DNA from: Cutaneotrichosporon cavernicola
Lineage: Eukaryota > Basidiomycota > Tremellomycetes > Trichosporonales > Trichosporonaceae
Assembly: GCF_030864355.1 (NCBI RefSeq)
Contig: NC_083396.1
Coordinates: forward strand, 434,001-498,000
DNA: 64,000 nucleotides
Reading direction: 5' to 3'
Below, piece by piece: positions 47,069 through 59,084 of this stretch (positions are counted from its first letter, which is position 1; the number at the start of each line of letters is the position of its first letter). The notes under the pieces were generated by a model that searched no databases, was not told the DNA's origin, and saw nothing but the letters and a program-made list of their open reading frames with translations. The position numbers and the translations under genes were made by a program.

Positions 47069-49935
47069 ATGAAGGTCGGTCACCCACGCACCTCCTGCAC
47101 ACCGCACACGCCCATCCTCCGCCAGACAACATCCAGCCGTCTCTCAACCCATCCACCTCGCTCAAACACTAGCTGACACCCAACAGTATCTCCTCGAGTT
47201 CCTCGATGGCGTCAACGATGCACCACGCCTCACAGATCCCGATTTCCAGCAGCTTGTCGTCAATGTCAATGCCGGCAAGGTGAGCCCGGCGGAATAAGCG
47301 TACCCGATCCCATAACTGACTCTGCGCGCGTCCACCATGCCACTCTCCCACATTTCTTTGCCCAACATCACCTGCAACCCCTCACGCGCGTGCACGAACT
47401 CAGGGCAAGTCGAGCGATGCATTCTACGACGCGCTGGAGAAGATGGTGAACGAGCTCAAGGCATCGGTATGTCCATGTCCATCGCACCGGAGCATGACCC
47501 CATCGCTCACGCGTAGCCCGAAGCCGCACCGTTCCTCAAACCCGTATCGAAGCGCGATGCGCCAGATTACTCACAGTGTGCGTACGCGGTGCACGCGGTG
47601 CATACCCACCGCAAAGGAGGTGCGCGAACTCACATCAGACATCTCAAAGCCGATGGACCTCCAGACATTGCTCCGCAATGCCAAGAATCACAAGTACAAG
47701 AACAAGAAAGACTTTGCCAACGACGTCGACCTGATCTGGCAGAACTGTCTGACGTACAACACGACGATGGTGGGTGCGCACCCAGATGGAGCTGATGGTA
47801 GAACCATCCGCTACGAGGCGTTGCGCTGTACTTGCGCCAGAAGAGCAACCATTTGCTGACTTTCATCGGCGACCGCGATTCGAATGCTAACAATCCGCTT
47901 GCGCAGATGTTGGCAGCGTCCGGCGCGTCACTCGCTGTGCAAAGAGCTGCATCACAACAGCCACCAAACGACGAAGAGGACGCTGCGGGTGAGAGCGATG
48001 ATGCGATGGGAGAGGACGAAGAGTCGGGGAAGAAAAAGACAGAGGGCCCCAATGGCACCGCGGCGCTGGGCGCCAAGCGGGCGACGAGCGCCGGATCTGG
48101 GGACCGCCGTGTGAACGGAAAGATGCACAGCGTGAGTGAACAACGCGATGACACCTGACCCCAGCCACCACCGTTCCGGCCAAACCTCCAGGTCAACTGG
48201 GATAGCTCCACTGCGCTCCTACGAACACCATACACCATGGCGCACTGGGACGAAGTCTCGCTCCGGTGGCCCGGGCCCTCTTTCTCGGACAAGGGCAAGG
48301 CGAAGGCGTTGCTCCACGGCAACCAGCCACCACCATGGTACCCAGCCATTGTGGACGCTGAGGATGAGGATGCCAAGGTCGAGGGGTGCTGGTGGGGTGC
48401 CGTGGCCAAGGACGATGCGTACGTTGCGGGTCTCCCGGCCTCACCGGTGATGGTCATCGGACCAACGAGCAAACGGAGGAGGGTAGCAAGACGACGCTCT
48501 CCGACACCGAACGGGGACATCGAGATGTCCGAGACGCAACCACCGGCATTAGTCCCATCCAAACCTGTGTCATTGGCACGTGTAGTCGACCGCGCCATCG
48601 ACAAGATCACAGACGCGCGCAAGACAATGCACACAATGCAGGAGCTGCAACGATACTACGAGGGCGACGGGACGGATCCAGAACCGCAGCCGCTCGAGCC
48701 GATTGAGAGTGTGCGCACCAGGCTCACGAGGCAACGTAAGGAGCTCAAGCGCAAGCGGATGGAGACGCGCACCGAGGGCGAGGTCCGACGAAAATCGGGC
48801 GGCGAGGTTGGTGGAACCCAGGCCGTGCTCGAGATGAAGCGGTCTACGGCGAGCTTGTTAGCACATGCGGGCTTCGATGGTGAGTTTGTGGCGTGCGCGA
48901 AGCTGATGTCAGGTGCCAACGACATCCCTCTTGACCTGATGACCCGCGTCGCAGGCGACTACATCCGCAACCTTGGCCGCACGTTCCGACTGTTGCTAGA
49001 CTTTAAGCGAAACATGAAGCCAGAAGTGAGTGGTCCTGCTGACACCACTGACTCTAGGAACTCGTCCTCCACGTGCTGCACGAGAACGGGCAAGTGCAGA
49101 TACAGGATCTTGAGTCGCATATCAAAGACGACATCGAGCGCGACAGTGCCAAAATCTCGGAGCAGCAGCGCAAGATGCGCGCGGCATACGCCGAGCTCAC
49201 GACCGCACCAGTCATCGAGGATGACATGCTTCTGGCCGACGACGGGCAGATGCTCCAACAGTACGTCAATCTCATGATTCTGCTGACCTCAGCGGCGACT
49301 TTGCAGAGGACCTGGGCGAGGACTTCCTGGGTTTGCGCGAGCTTGGTATCGACCGGGAGTTTGGGTTGTCGTCGCTATCGGTGCCCAAGTCGCTCTTCTT
49401 CGGACGGAGGAAAAGGGACGCTGCAGCATTGGGCCCAAAGGTCGCGGAACCCGACTACGCGGCGGCTCCACCATTCATCCCACTCACGGCTGGGACGTAC
49501 AAGGCCGCCACGCCTGCGTTGCTGCACGCATTCTACGCCGAGCGGTTCGAGAGTGCGCCGCCCGAGGGCGACGACGTCTTCGACCCCGTGCATGCCAACA
49601 TTGGGCCTCTGGGTCAGATTGTCGTCAAGGCACCACAGAACGCGCCGACCAAGAAGAAGAAGGACGACGATACCAAGGAGAAGAAGCCGGCGAAAAAGAC
49701 TGGGTGAGTGCGACAGGAGAAGCGTGGGCCTGGCGCGGCCTGCGAACCTGCTTGATCAACTCGCGCTAACACCAGCCAACCCGGCGTCGGTAAGGGTAAC
49801 TGGATCAGACCTTCCAAGGAGGAGCGGGAACGGCGAGCAGCCGAGAAGAAGGCCGAACTTGAGCGACAGCGCGCAGCTCAAGCTGCGACAGCAGAAGGGG
49901 ATGACGAGGATGCCGAGGGTGAGGAGGACGAGTAG
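47069..49935 (+). CDS. spt7: SAGA subunit Spt7-like, bromodomain plus histone fold
   Basis: Ten exons (47069-47074, 47187-47279, 47404-47466, 47517-47577, 47639-47769, 47802-48131, 48165-49025, 49058-49260, 49293-49703, 49776-49935) give 772 aa. A bromodomain (about residues 40-145) binds acetyl-lysine: [25 protein letters not shown], then [12 protein letters not shown] with the key Asn, and [15 protein letters not shown]. An acidic linker follows. A histone-fold-like region near 455-515 contains [10 protein letters not shown] and [18 protein letters not shown], the Spt7 arrangement for pairing with a TAF10-type partner. [19 protein letters not shown] follows it. Introns are 112, 124, 50, 61, 32, 33, 32, 32 and 72 nt. 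The first coding exon is only ATG-AAG. SAGA acts in nuclear transcription activation. Confidence 0.87.
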
Positions 49936-50148
49936 TTGTGTAGAACAGTGGACAGTTGTCATGTATGCATGGGTCAGACCTGCGTTATTCTTCTGTCAAT
50001 GACGACAACGGCACCTCCACCTCCGCACACCTTAACGTCACAAACCATCCATTCCGCTCAGCACCCTGTGCACCTTGACGCCTTCCTGAGCTGTTCGCCG
50101 ATGCATATTAGAAGGCTGTACTACTGCTGCCGCTACTGCTACAATACA

Positions 50149-51281
50149 TTACTGGCTCTTTGCGGCGCGTGCCTTTGCCTCGGCGTGGCGCTGTTGCGCT
50201 TGTTCGCGCGTCATCTGGGTGCCGAGGAAGTAGTCCCAGTTTGTGAAGAACGGTTGGGCAAAGTTGGCCTTGATGCCGTAGCTCTGGTGGTGGATGTCGT
50301 GGTAGTCGGCGTTGTTGTTGAAGAAGAGCTGACACGGGTCCCACCAGAGCTTGTAGCCGCAGTGGTCGTCGACAGTCTTCCACGAGCTCAGGAAGAAGAG
50401 GAGACTCGCCTGGCGGATCGTCATGAACGTCGCCATGTGCGCAAGCGCCGCACCAAGAGAGTCGAGGAGCAGCCCCTCGACGGGGTGGTTGTAGAGGGCG
50501 CCGAACGCAAACGGCACGTACAGCCGGTGGTGGTGCGAATGGAACATCTTGTACAGTGTGGGGTAAACGTGCATCGTGCGGTGCAGCCAATACTGCCACG
50601 TGTCGATAATGCAGCTAGCGTGTAAGCTGGGCTGTGGGTAACACAGGGTGGGGAAGTGACACTCCGCGCGGGAGGTACGCGCTCAAGGCGCTGCGATGGG
50701 ACGAGGGAGACTCACAAGCCGGCGAAGAGCTGGAATGATGGGATCGCCCACCAGTACGCAAAGTTGACAAGGCGTGCACCGTACGCGTTGAGGACAGTCA
50801 TGCCCACGTTCTTGCCGAGGAAGAGGAACGTGAAATCAGCGACACGAGGCGCGAGCCATGCCATAGAGGCGAGGTGGTCCCTCAGGACCTCTGTGCGGAG
50901 GAGCGTCTCGTCCGAGTCGAGGACAATCAACCCGAGACACGTCTGGACGACCTGCTGGAAGATGACACCATTGACGACGGTCCAGAAGCCCACGCGGTTG
51001 CGCTTCGTGACCTCTGCACTTGGGTGGATACGGTGCCGCTCAAAGTAAGGCAGCTCGATCGTGTCGAGGATGTGGAATATGGTCGAGAGGACCCAGTAGA
51101 TCGCGATGGGCGCAAGGAGCGACAGGTTACGGTCTGTGATGCAGTCGAACAGGTGCTGTCGTGACGTGTAGTAGAACGGTGGGTCGAGGGTCGTGGGTGT
51201 GATGGCCGCGAGGAGTGTTGCGTTGTGTGACGCGGCCATGGTTGGCAACGCGTCGATGAGATGTGTTGGAAAGGTGTGCAT
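50149..51281 (-). CDS. sur2: Sphingolipid C4-hydroxylase Sur2-like
   Basis: Exons 51281-50716 and 50614-50149 give 343 aa with a 101-nt intron. The enzyme hydroxylates C4 of dihydrosphingoid bases to make phytosphingosine, in the ER membrane. The di-iron histidine boxes of the fatty-acid-hydroxylase superfamily are visible: HRTMH (200-204), HSHHH (214-218), a further NHPVEG His near 232, and DYHDIHH (about 292-298). Several hydrophobic segments lie before them (about residues 55-75, 98-120, 150-190). TREQAQQRHAEAKARAAKSQ ends the protein. It converges with spt7 about 210 nt away and diverges from bud20. Confidence 0.92.
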
Positions 51282-51948
51282 GGTGGAGAAGAATGGGGAG
51301 ACGAGAGTATTATATGATGTGTAGAGACGCGTCGACGTGTGATAGAGAGAGATAGAAAGATGTAGTTGAGAGAGAGAGAGAGAGAGAGAGATAGAGGAGT
51401 GAGTGGGTGGATCGACGTTGGACGCGATGTGGAAGTGTGTAAGGGGAGAAAGAGGGCCGTGCTAAGGGAATTCGGGCGCCGAGTGGCCTGAGCGTATGTT
51501 TGATTGTAGCAAAAGCTTTGTACGCGATCCTTGAAACAAGCTCAGTTGCAAGGTTGCCAAGCGAGAAGTGTGTAAATCCAAATGATAAAGGAGAGGTGAG
51601 GGGACAACAAAGTGGAAAGGAGAGTGAATGAAAGGATGAGGATGAGGAAGGTGAGGATGAGGTACAAGTTGATGAGGAGATTGATGGATACAGTGTAGTT
51701 GGATAGAGTGGCGACGCGCACTCTGTGGGCTGTGGGCCAACTTGCAGCAGCTTATCCTATCCACCCTTCCCTTTGAGCTTCCCGGCCCCGAGGTCTTGGT
51801 AAATTACGTACACCTACCCCGTACCCAACAGACAATTCAGGCACGGCAGGATTTCTCACCCTCCACCGCCAAGCTCCACCTACTCCTCGACCAACAATCT
51901 TGACCTGACTCACTCAATTGCCACTCAACTCAACATACTCACAACAAC
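51282..51948. promoter_or_regulatory. Divergent intergenic between sur2 and bud20
   Basis: About 670 nt. A (GA)n run of about 24 nt lies at 51368-51391, which on the minus strand is the CT-rich leader of sur2. The bud20 side ends with C/A-rich leader and ACAACAACATG at the start. No gene is seen between. Confidence 0.6.
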
Positions 51949-52856
51949 ATGGGCCGTCTCCGCCGCTCTCGTACCCACCACGCACGCCGCGACGTCTCCC
52001 GCGCAGCACGTACCCGCGTGCGCACAAAGGATCTCGACCAGATCCAGCACGACATTGACCACTCGCGCAAGAAGCTTGAGAAGCAACCCATTGACGAGGA
52101 CAAGCCCGGTCTCGGGCAGCATGTGAGTCTGAGGCGTTGAAGGGTTTGATTGGAGTGAGAGGACGAGTGGCGGAAAGGGCGGAAGATTGAGTGCGGATGG
52201 ACAGTCGGGGCTACGGTCGGGGTCCGGCTCCGTCTGGAAGCGCTCGGTTCGGTTGTCCATCGCTTTAGATATGAGACAGAGGGGACAGTTCGACGAGGGC
52301 TGTGTAGATCGGCGTGCTCTATTGGGCGGGAGACTGGATCAAAGTCCATCGCTACGAGGCCGGGGTGTGCGGAACTGCAGGACCGCTCTCGCGACTGCTG
52401 GATGCGCCAGAGGTTAAAGGACGCGCAAAATGGAACGACGTGGACTGAGTGGTACTGGACGTACAATGGAAGCTGTGCCAAGTCTAATGTTGGTTGCCCC
52501 CCATGTCTGGAATGGAGGGACTGGTGGACAGTTGGTGTTCAACCGCATTGTATTGTGAACCCCGCATCTTCTTCTATGAAACCCGCTGACAGCAGTACTG
52601 CGTTGAGTGCGGCAAGTACTACGAGTCGGACGCGGCCTTGCGCACCCACACCAAGAGCAAGGTGCACAAGCGCCGCCTCAAGGACCTCAAGGAGGGCGCG
52701 TACACTGTCGAGGAGAGCCAGCGCTCCGCCGGCATCAGCGCGCCTGACAACCGCCAGCGGGGGGTTGAAGAAGTCGCCCGCCGTTTCGGTGACGCCGGCG
52801 TCGGGAGCAAAGACGAGGCGTTCGTGCACTCTGCACCGACCAAGGCTTCGTCTTAG
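51949..52856 (+). CDS. bud20: Bud20/ZNF593-like C2H2 ribosome-export factor
   Basis: Exons 51949-52122 and 52596-52856 give 144 aa. Bud20 is a shuttling factor that helps export pre-60S ribosomal particles. The basic N-terminus (MGRLRRSRTHHARRD) precedes LGQHYCVECGKYYESD, a C2H2 finger with C60, C63, H76 and H82, then KSKVHKRRLKDLKEGAYTVEE, diagnostic of the family. The intron is 473 nt and falls just before the finger; its acceptor is CTGACAGCAG. No clear snoRNA boxes were seen in the intron by eye. Confidence 0.93.
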
Positions 52857-53508
52857 AGAGTATGCGCGAGTTGGAGTGAGCGAGACTCGGTAGCCATAGA
52901 CTGTTTGTAAGATGTACAGATCACGCGCGATGGCGAAGCTTTGCGAAGCTTGTTAGATGATTTTGACGGTAGACTGTTTTGGTAAGCTAGCCGAGGAGTT
53001 GATGAGCTGGACAAGCTGACAAGCTCGCCAGGGCCACTACGCGCGGGACTACTGGCAAGCCGGTGATGTTGACGCATCGTACAATGTCGCCAGCCTGACC
53101 GGCGAAAGATAGTGTCATGCCAACGATCTCTAACATGCTAATGCCTTCGCATCAACGCACGTGGCCATCAGTTTGGGCCAGTCCGGCTGCTTCAAGGAGC
53201 ATACGGGAGCGGTGAGAAAAGGCGATGAAAAGAGCTGCGAGTAAGAGCAGCAGACGAAGCTCTACGTACCCTTCCGGTAGCTCAATGACACCTCCCCTAG
53301 TTGACGACCCCTAATTCCAGCGATAAGGAGAGAGCAACATCCGCACGGTCTCCCCGACCAACGGAAGACCAAAGTTTCAGGAACGGACCGGCATAGCGGT
53401 ATATGCTGAAGCGCCGAAGTCGCAGGAACATTAGATAAGACTCGGATATGCTGTCTTCAACGCCTTGCGTCCCCACCAGTTACGTATTTACTGTACTTTG
53501 TTGCACAC
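52857..53508. other. Intergenic between convergent genes
   Basis: About 650 nt between bud20 and the PEP-mutase-family gene. No gene, repeat or RNA seen. Confidence 0.5.
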
Positions 53509-54357
53509 CTACCCGCGCATAATCTTGTTCAAAACATCACCCGACGTCGCGCCCTCCATGCCGCTAAAGTTACCCTCGGCGAGCAAAGTCGCCGCGCGCA
53601 TAGTAGCGCCCCACGCAACCCTAGCCAGTCCACCCCCAATGCTGACCCGCCGCACCCCCATCTTCTCAATATCCTTGAGGTTGAAGTCCGACGTCCCCCC
53701 AACCAGGAGATTGACAGGCTTGGGCGCGACGGCAGCCACGACGGCCGTGATATGCTCTGGCGCAGAAATGCCCGGCGCGTAAAGGCAATCCGCGCCGGCA
53801 GCCGAGTATGCCTTGAGGCGTGCGATAGTGTCGTCGATATTGGGGCGACCGACGATAAAGTTCTCAGCGCGGCCGACGAGAAGCACGTCCATCCCCGACT
53901 TATCGATAGCCTGACGGGCGGCTGCGACGCGCTCAACCCCTTCAGCGATTGGACGGAGGGGCTCGGAATGCTTCTCGCGTTCCGAAGGAGCCGAGTACGA
54001 ATCCTCGATCGATAAGCCGGCAACACCGGTTTCAATCGCGCGACTAACGCTTGCCGCGACTTCGTCGGGAGTCGCGCCGAAACCGTCGACAAAGTCGGCG
54101 TTGACGGGCAAGTCGCTGGCCGCAACCAGTTGGCGGAGGTGTGCTAGCGTCTCGTCCAGTGTCAGAGTGCTGTCCTGCTGTCCCCGCGACCAGGCGTATC
54201 CCGACGACGTTGAGGCGACGGCCTTGAAGCCCGTGCTGGCGAGGTAGAGGGTGCTTCCGACGTCCCAGGGATTCGGTATGATGAAGCACCCGCTCTCATG
54301 GAGGGCTCGGAAGCGGGCACGGCGCTCGGCGATGGCTGCGGCGTCTGGGAAGGTCAT
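53509..54357 (-). CDS. PEP mutase / isocitrate-lyase superfamily enzyme, intronless
   Basis: A single exon of 282 aa, the usual length of bacterial-type members. The family cleaves or forms C-C or P-C bonds of 2-oxoacid-type substrates in a Mg-dependent TIM barrel. Visible points are NPWDVGSTLYLASTGFKAVA near residue 30, SSGYAWSRGQQD, VNADFVDGFG (metal-site region), GVAGLSIEDSYS with the conserved Glu-Asp, LLVGRAENFIVGRP near 165, ADCLYAPGISAPEHI and KPVNLLVGG. The classical isocitrate-lyase KKCGH motif is absent, so it is not a glyoxylate-cycle enzyme. Oxaloacetase, methylisocitrate lyase or phosphonate-type activity cannot be told apart here. The intronless gene and bacterial-style sequence make transfer from bacteria possible. 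Confidence 0.85.
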   Translation of the reverse strand: MTFPDAAAIAERRARFRALHESGCFIIPNPWDVGSTLYLASTGFKAVASTSSGYAWSRGQQDSTLTLDETLAHLRQLVAASDLPVNADFVDGFGATPDEVAASVSRAIETGVAGLSIEDSYSAPSEREKHSEPLRPIAEGVERVAAARQAIDKSGMDVLLVGRAENFIVGRPNIDDTIARLKAYSAAGADCLYAPGISAPEHITAVVAAVAPKPVNLLVGGTSDFNLKDIEKMGVRRVSIGGGLARVAWGATMRAATLLAEGNFSGMEGATSGDVLNKIMRG

Positions 54358-55467
54358 GGTGGGCAGAGGAGGGAGATGGTGTTTGATTAGGAGGAAGAGG
54401 AAACAGACGTGGTCATCTTGAGGGTGGTTGAGTCAACCGACGTCATCGACGGCCATTGCCGGTGGAGGGTCCTTGCTGGCGGGGAAGGTTGATCGCCTGT
54501 CCTGCCACCTCTCAGGCGTGTTCTGGCTCCCTGTATGCAGTTTCCATCCATCCACAATCACATCCCCCGTGGCTGTCCTATGTCCAACGATGGTCTACGC
54601 TGCAGGGCAGAGTATAGGACCACTCCTTCATAACATAATTAGATCCGTTAATTATTTTCATGCTCTGCCCGGCATGCCCGATCTGGCCGGGTGCAGAGAT
54701 AGGTGGACATTATATATGCCATTATCTGGAATTCAATCTCACTCAGGTGGATCTGTAGATGAGGGCGACCGATAAACGCTGGATCATCATCGTTGTCGTG
54801 CTGGGACTTCTTTGCAGCATTTGCGTGTTATTTCAAGGTGCCAAAGGCGCCAAAGCGGATCGAGAGCTGCCGGAAGGCGCAGGCCCCAGCACAGCTGATA
54901 ATCGTCCGACGTTGACCAGCAGCACACTCCATGTTCGAACCCTCCTTCCCACGTTACCCCTTGCGCCTTGCTCGCGTTCAACAGCATCGCCCTTGCGGTC
55001 CCCCCAGGTCCGCAAGGCCTCATGGGTCACATCGCGACCAGCTGCAACATGCATTGCAGGTATCTGCGATTCGATTAATTCACTGGAGCAGCTACATAGC
55101 AGTACAGCTACAGGAAGGGGGAAGAGCCTGTGATGGGGAGTACAGGAACCTTGCAGATGTCGCGGGGTCGAATTCGAGATAACTGGGGGTCCGGGCATTG
55201 AGGCACGGACCGCGATCGATCTGTCCAGCTGTTGAGTCAACTCAAGTCTATACTGGCGCTGCACTGCCGTACTGTCAAGCTGCCACTTTGGCCTTCCTTT
55301 TATCGCCCTCGCCCTCAACTTGCACACTTGGGACGCTCGGTGGCGATCAGTCGCGCCTTGAGCCCCAGTCCGAACACATGGGATCAGGCGTTGCGCACGT
55401 TCCTCCAGTTCTCACCCCCTCCATGCGCATCGCCAACTCCCTTCCCTCCACCAAAAGTCAAGCGCTG

Positions 55468-55474
55468 TATAAAC
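55468..55474 (+). promoter_or_regulatory. TATA-like element before a CT-rich leader
   Basis: TATAAAC lies about 195 nt before an ATG at 55665, and the bases between form a long CT/CA-rich tract like the leaders of real genes in the window. This suggests a transcription start even though the downstream coding content is unclear. Confidence 0.4.
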
Positions 55475-55664
55475 TTCGAACTGCCCCTCTTCCTGTTCTT
55501 GTTCAACATCCTTCCTCATAATCACACTTCACTGATCCTCACCACTCTTCACCACTCTCCATAACTGTTCATCTACTCTACTCACTCACACTCTCACACC
55601 CCGCCCTCATCTCTTGACTACTCTTCTTCCTCTCCAACCTTACCTTCTCTCTTAACCACCATCC

Positions 55665-55721
55665 ATGGCCCACCTGCAACCACTTCGTGAATCGTCACCT
55701 TCTCCCACATTCTTGTGCTAG
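55665..55721 (+). CDS. Tiny ORF or first exon of an unresolved small gene
   Basis: The ATG (context CCATCCATGG) opens 18 codons before TAG. Several donor/acceptor choices across the TAG (for example GTGAAT at about 55687 to CTGACACTAAG near 55772) would open a 45-60-residue frame, but they give different products and none is convincing. It may be a small gene with ultrashort introns, a non-coding transcript with a short ORF, or a decayed gene. Confidence 0.25.
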   Translation: MAHLQPLRESSPSPTFLC

Positions 55722-58700
55722 AAGGGTATAACTTGCAAGACCCATGGCACGATACGCTGACACTAAGACTTTTCCGGTACTTGCTTGCTCACTGTCTCCT
55801 CCAGCTACAACAGGGATTACTTAGTGACTTCCTCGCCAACAACCCCTTACCCCAGGCCCCTTGCCTGGGGCAATCATAACCGGTGACAATCAGGGATGGG
55901 CAGATCCTCAACCACATACAATCCATGAGTTCGGCGCTCCCCCTGAGGCTTGTTGATGTCTCACGCTTGCCATACACGACACCAGACTCCCACTCATACC
56001 TTCAAACAAAAGCCATCCCACCCCCTCGGCCCTTTAAACACCATCGAATAGTGTGTGAGTCTTCTCACCGGCGTCACAGTTTCGCTATTGCGTTTCCATG
56101 TGGTGCCTTGGTACCATGATGGCGTGTTGTCATTCGCGTAAACTTGCAACTCTTCAGAGGCCCGTACGTGGACAAAGGCTAGCCCTTTGAGACCGTCGGG
56201 CAGAATGTCGAGAAGTGGGTGTTGCCAGAGCCGGGTCGAGCGAGTGCCGACAGGCGGGTCCCCTGTCGATGATCACTCGATTGGCTTGAGAGTTACACTC
56301 TTGAACTTTTTGAATAGGCCAACTCTCCTTCCCGACCAACTTGATGACGGGGACGCGGGGACGGATTCCTCCATGACCAGCTGCGAAGGGCATGTTCCTA
56401 GGAGCGAGGAGCATGTCAAACGCACCATTTATGAGTGCTTAAATGGCAAGTGGTCTCTGCACCAAGCGGGTAGAATAAGCATGCTTATCCAAGCATCGTG
56501 ACAGCCGGCCACGGGCATAGCTAGCGCTGACACTAGACCACCAAACAAGGGTGAGTTGAAGTTATGCGCAAGCCTTCGCACTGGCATCAAGACCACAGAC
56601 AGCCGTGTGAGTCCTCTTGGCCAGTGTCTGTGGAGGGCCGACCTCATATTCTCCACGTCCACAGCGCCGAGGACCGGCGCTAGTCTGGCCAGTTTCCATC
56701 CGCTCGGCTGGTTGACATTGGTTCTGCGTGTTGAGTTTGTTCGTCTGTCAATGAAGACTATTTAAGAACCCACCATCCTTCTAACCTTTTCGTGATCGCA
56801 CTGGCGCTTTGTACACCCATCCACTCATGAACCCCACCGCGCCAGCCCTGGTTGGGCCTTATGTTAGCCATTGATCTGCTGTTATCTGTCTGTTTGCCAA
56901 CTTGGTAGTCACTCCTGCTACATGTAGCAACCACAGGACTCTTTGATACACATCCCAGACCACGTCGAGCATCTCCACAGACTGGAACGCCGTCTCGCGG
57001 GTTCTTATTGTGAGTTTTCTCACTCAGCAAGGGCGGAGGGACGCGTGGCACCTTCGCGTCCGAGTCTGGGACACCAGGCTTGGATGCAGCACTGGCTAGC
57101 CCAGTGTCTGGTGGCCCTTGGTTGCCGGGAGGAAACCCTCCCACGTGAGATCTTTGCTCACGCGTCACGGTGTGTGGATGACTAACATACGGACGCGTTT
57201 GTACCTATCATTCATGAACGGGTACATCCACCTTGCGTTGCCCTGCTGAGAACCGGCAGTCTCAATAGCAATTCCCCGCTGCGATGCCCCTTTCGATTCT
57301 CGATTCCTTGTCGCCTCATCTCCCACCACTTGAGAAGTGGTGGCTCGGTGACCCATAGATCATCCTATACGATGTGAGTGTGTTACGAGTTGGATCAGAT
57401 GCCCAGTGGAACTGGTAGCTCGTTATGTGTTGGTATGAATCAGATGAACGCGTGTATTGAATTATCTGAGAAGAACATGCAAGTCGGCGGCTGCAGATCG
57501 GCAGACTTTGCTGTCCCCAAAGAGGCAGCAGGCGGTCAGATGTCTGAGAATATGCGCTAGTAGATGAAAGTGAGGGGGCAGGATTAAACCAGCTGACTAT
57601 CTGACTACAGGACGACAGTACAATTCGAGCTAAGCATTTAGGTGTGTCTCCAGAGGAGGACCCATGTCAACTTCGTGGTCCTTCTATGTAAAGTGGTCGC
57701 GTATGGAGAACCGGTGTTTCGCGTTGCTCGTGTTTCATTACAAGTTGTTGACAAGGGAGGCTATTCTGTACCAATTGAGGAATTGCAGGCGAGCTCCCAA
57801 GCACAATCAAGTGCATCACTATGAGTTATGGCCAAGAAGAAAGCACATGTGTTCTGTATGTGCAGTGCCTGTGAGTAGGATGAGTGTGTACTCTTGTCCG
57901 ACTATTTAAAGAATGGGCTGCGCCGCAGCACTGCTGCACATCTGCACATCTGCACATTTGCACTGGATTCTCGAATCAAGCCCAATGTGACTTGGGATTA
58001 TGCTCAGCAGCCCCTGGCTCCTGGCTCCTGGCCCACGCAATTGGTACATTTGAGCCCCCTGAACTCGAGAGGAGGATGGCGCCAGATACTTTGGCATGTA
58101 TCGATATACTGATGTACTCATGTGTGTATGCATCGTCATGTTTGTGAGCATTGTTAGAAACACACATTGTGTGGGCTACCACACGACAAACCTTGTCGCT
58201 TGGCTGCTAGGCCTTTGCCCTTGGTCCCTCGCCCCTTGCGGGCCGCGGGTCGGGAGTTTTGCATTGGCTTGTTGTCAGTGGGAAGGGACATGGGGAGGGG
58301 GGGTTGCTCCGGATTGTTCCAAACACGCTATTCTTCATTGTCATCTTCCCCCCTTTCCAACTTCCTAGATCCGCACTCGCACGAGTCCCCAGATTCAAGT
58401 GTGATTTCTCAAAAAGAGGGGACACATGACGACACCATGCACGTAGGAAATAAATATACCACTCCCCTCTCCTCTACCAAACTAACATGGTTAATAGTGA
58501 GGCAAAAAATGTACACTTGAATACTAGGTTTGGAAAACGGACAACGAGGCCCGTTACGCCCAGTTACCTATTTTGGCCACGCGTTTCACTGTTGCCCTGA
58601 AATGGACGCGTCCATCAGTCGGCGAATGCATTGGAAGCTCAGAAGATCAGAGGCACAGTTGGACAGTCACGGACACATACGATCACCTCAGAATTACCAA

Positions 58701-59084
58701 TGGTCCCGTTGTTAAGGGTAAACGCGGGAGCACCAAATCTCAGTTCCCTGATCCAAACCCGAAAATATCTCTGTCCAGGTTGTATTAGAAAGCATTAGGA
58801 AGACATTAGCCTCAAAACCGTAGTCGACCCTTCTCTTCTTGCTCAGTCTCGGCTAACCTAGCTCCTCATCAAGTCATTCACTAAGCACTGTAGTTGTAAC
58901 AACTTCCCCTTCCACTCATCAACACTCTACACTCTATCGACAACAGAGCTGCGCTCGTCGTCGAATCTATCCTCCCTCTTCCCATTCTCTTCTTTCCTCA
59001 TCCGACACAGTCCTTCCTTGGGTTCCACGCTCGCTTCCCCATCTCGACTACACGATCCTAACGACTTCCCACTAGCTCACCATC

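Larger units (their letters stand above)
54358..59084. other. Largest gene-poor stretch
   Basis: About 4.7 kb with no supported gene apart from a promoter-like block and a tiny ORF near 55.4-55.7 kb. Short direct repeats occur near 57940-57962 (CTGCACAT units) and 58014-58032 (CTGGCTC units). Frames at 56187-56501 (plus) and 56758-57168 (minus) have no motif. About 58830-59084 is CT-rich leader for the GH128 gene. Confidence 0.45.

Noticed and set aside
47630..48634. 334-codon minus-strand frame over spt7
   Set aside because: Antisense of the bromodomain region; Ser/Pro/Arg low-complexity composition.
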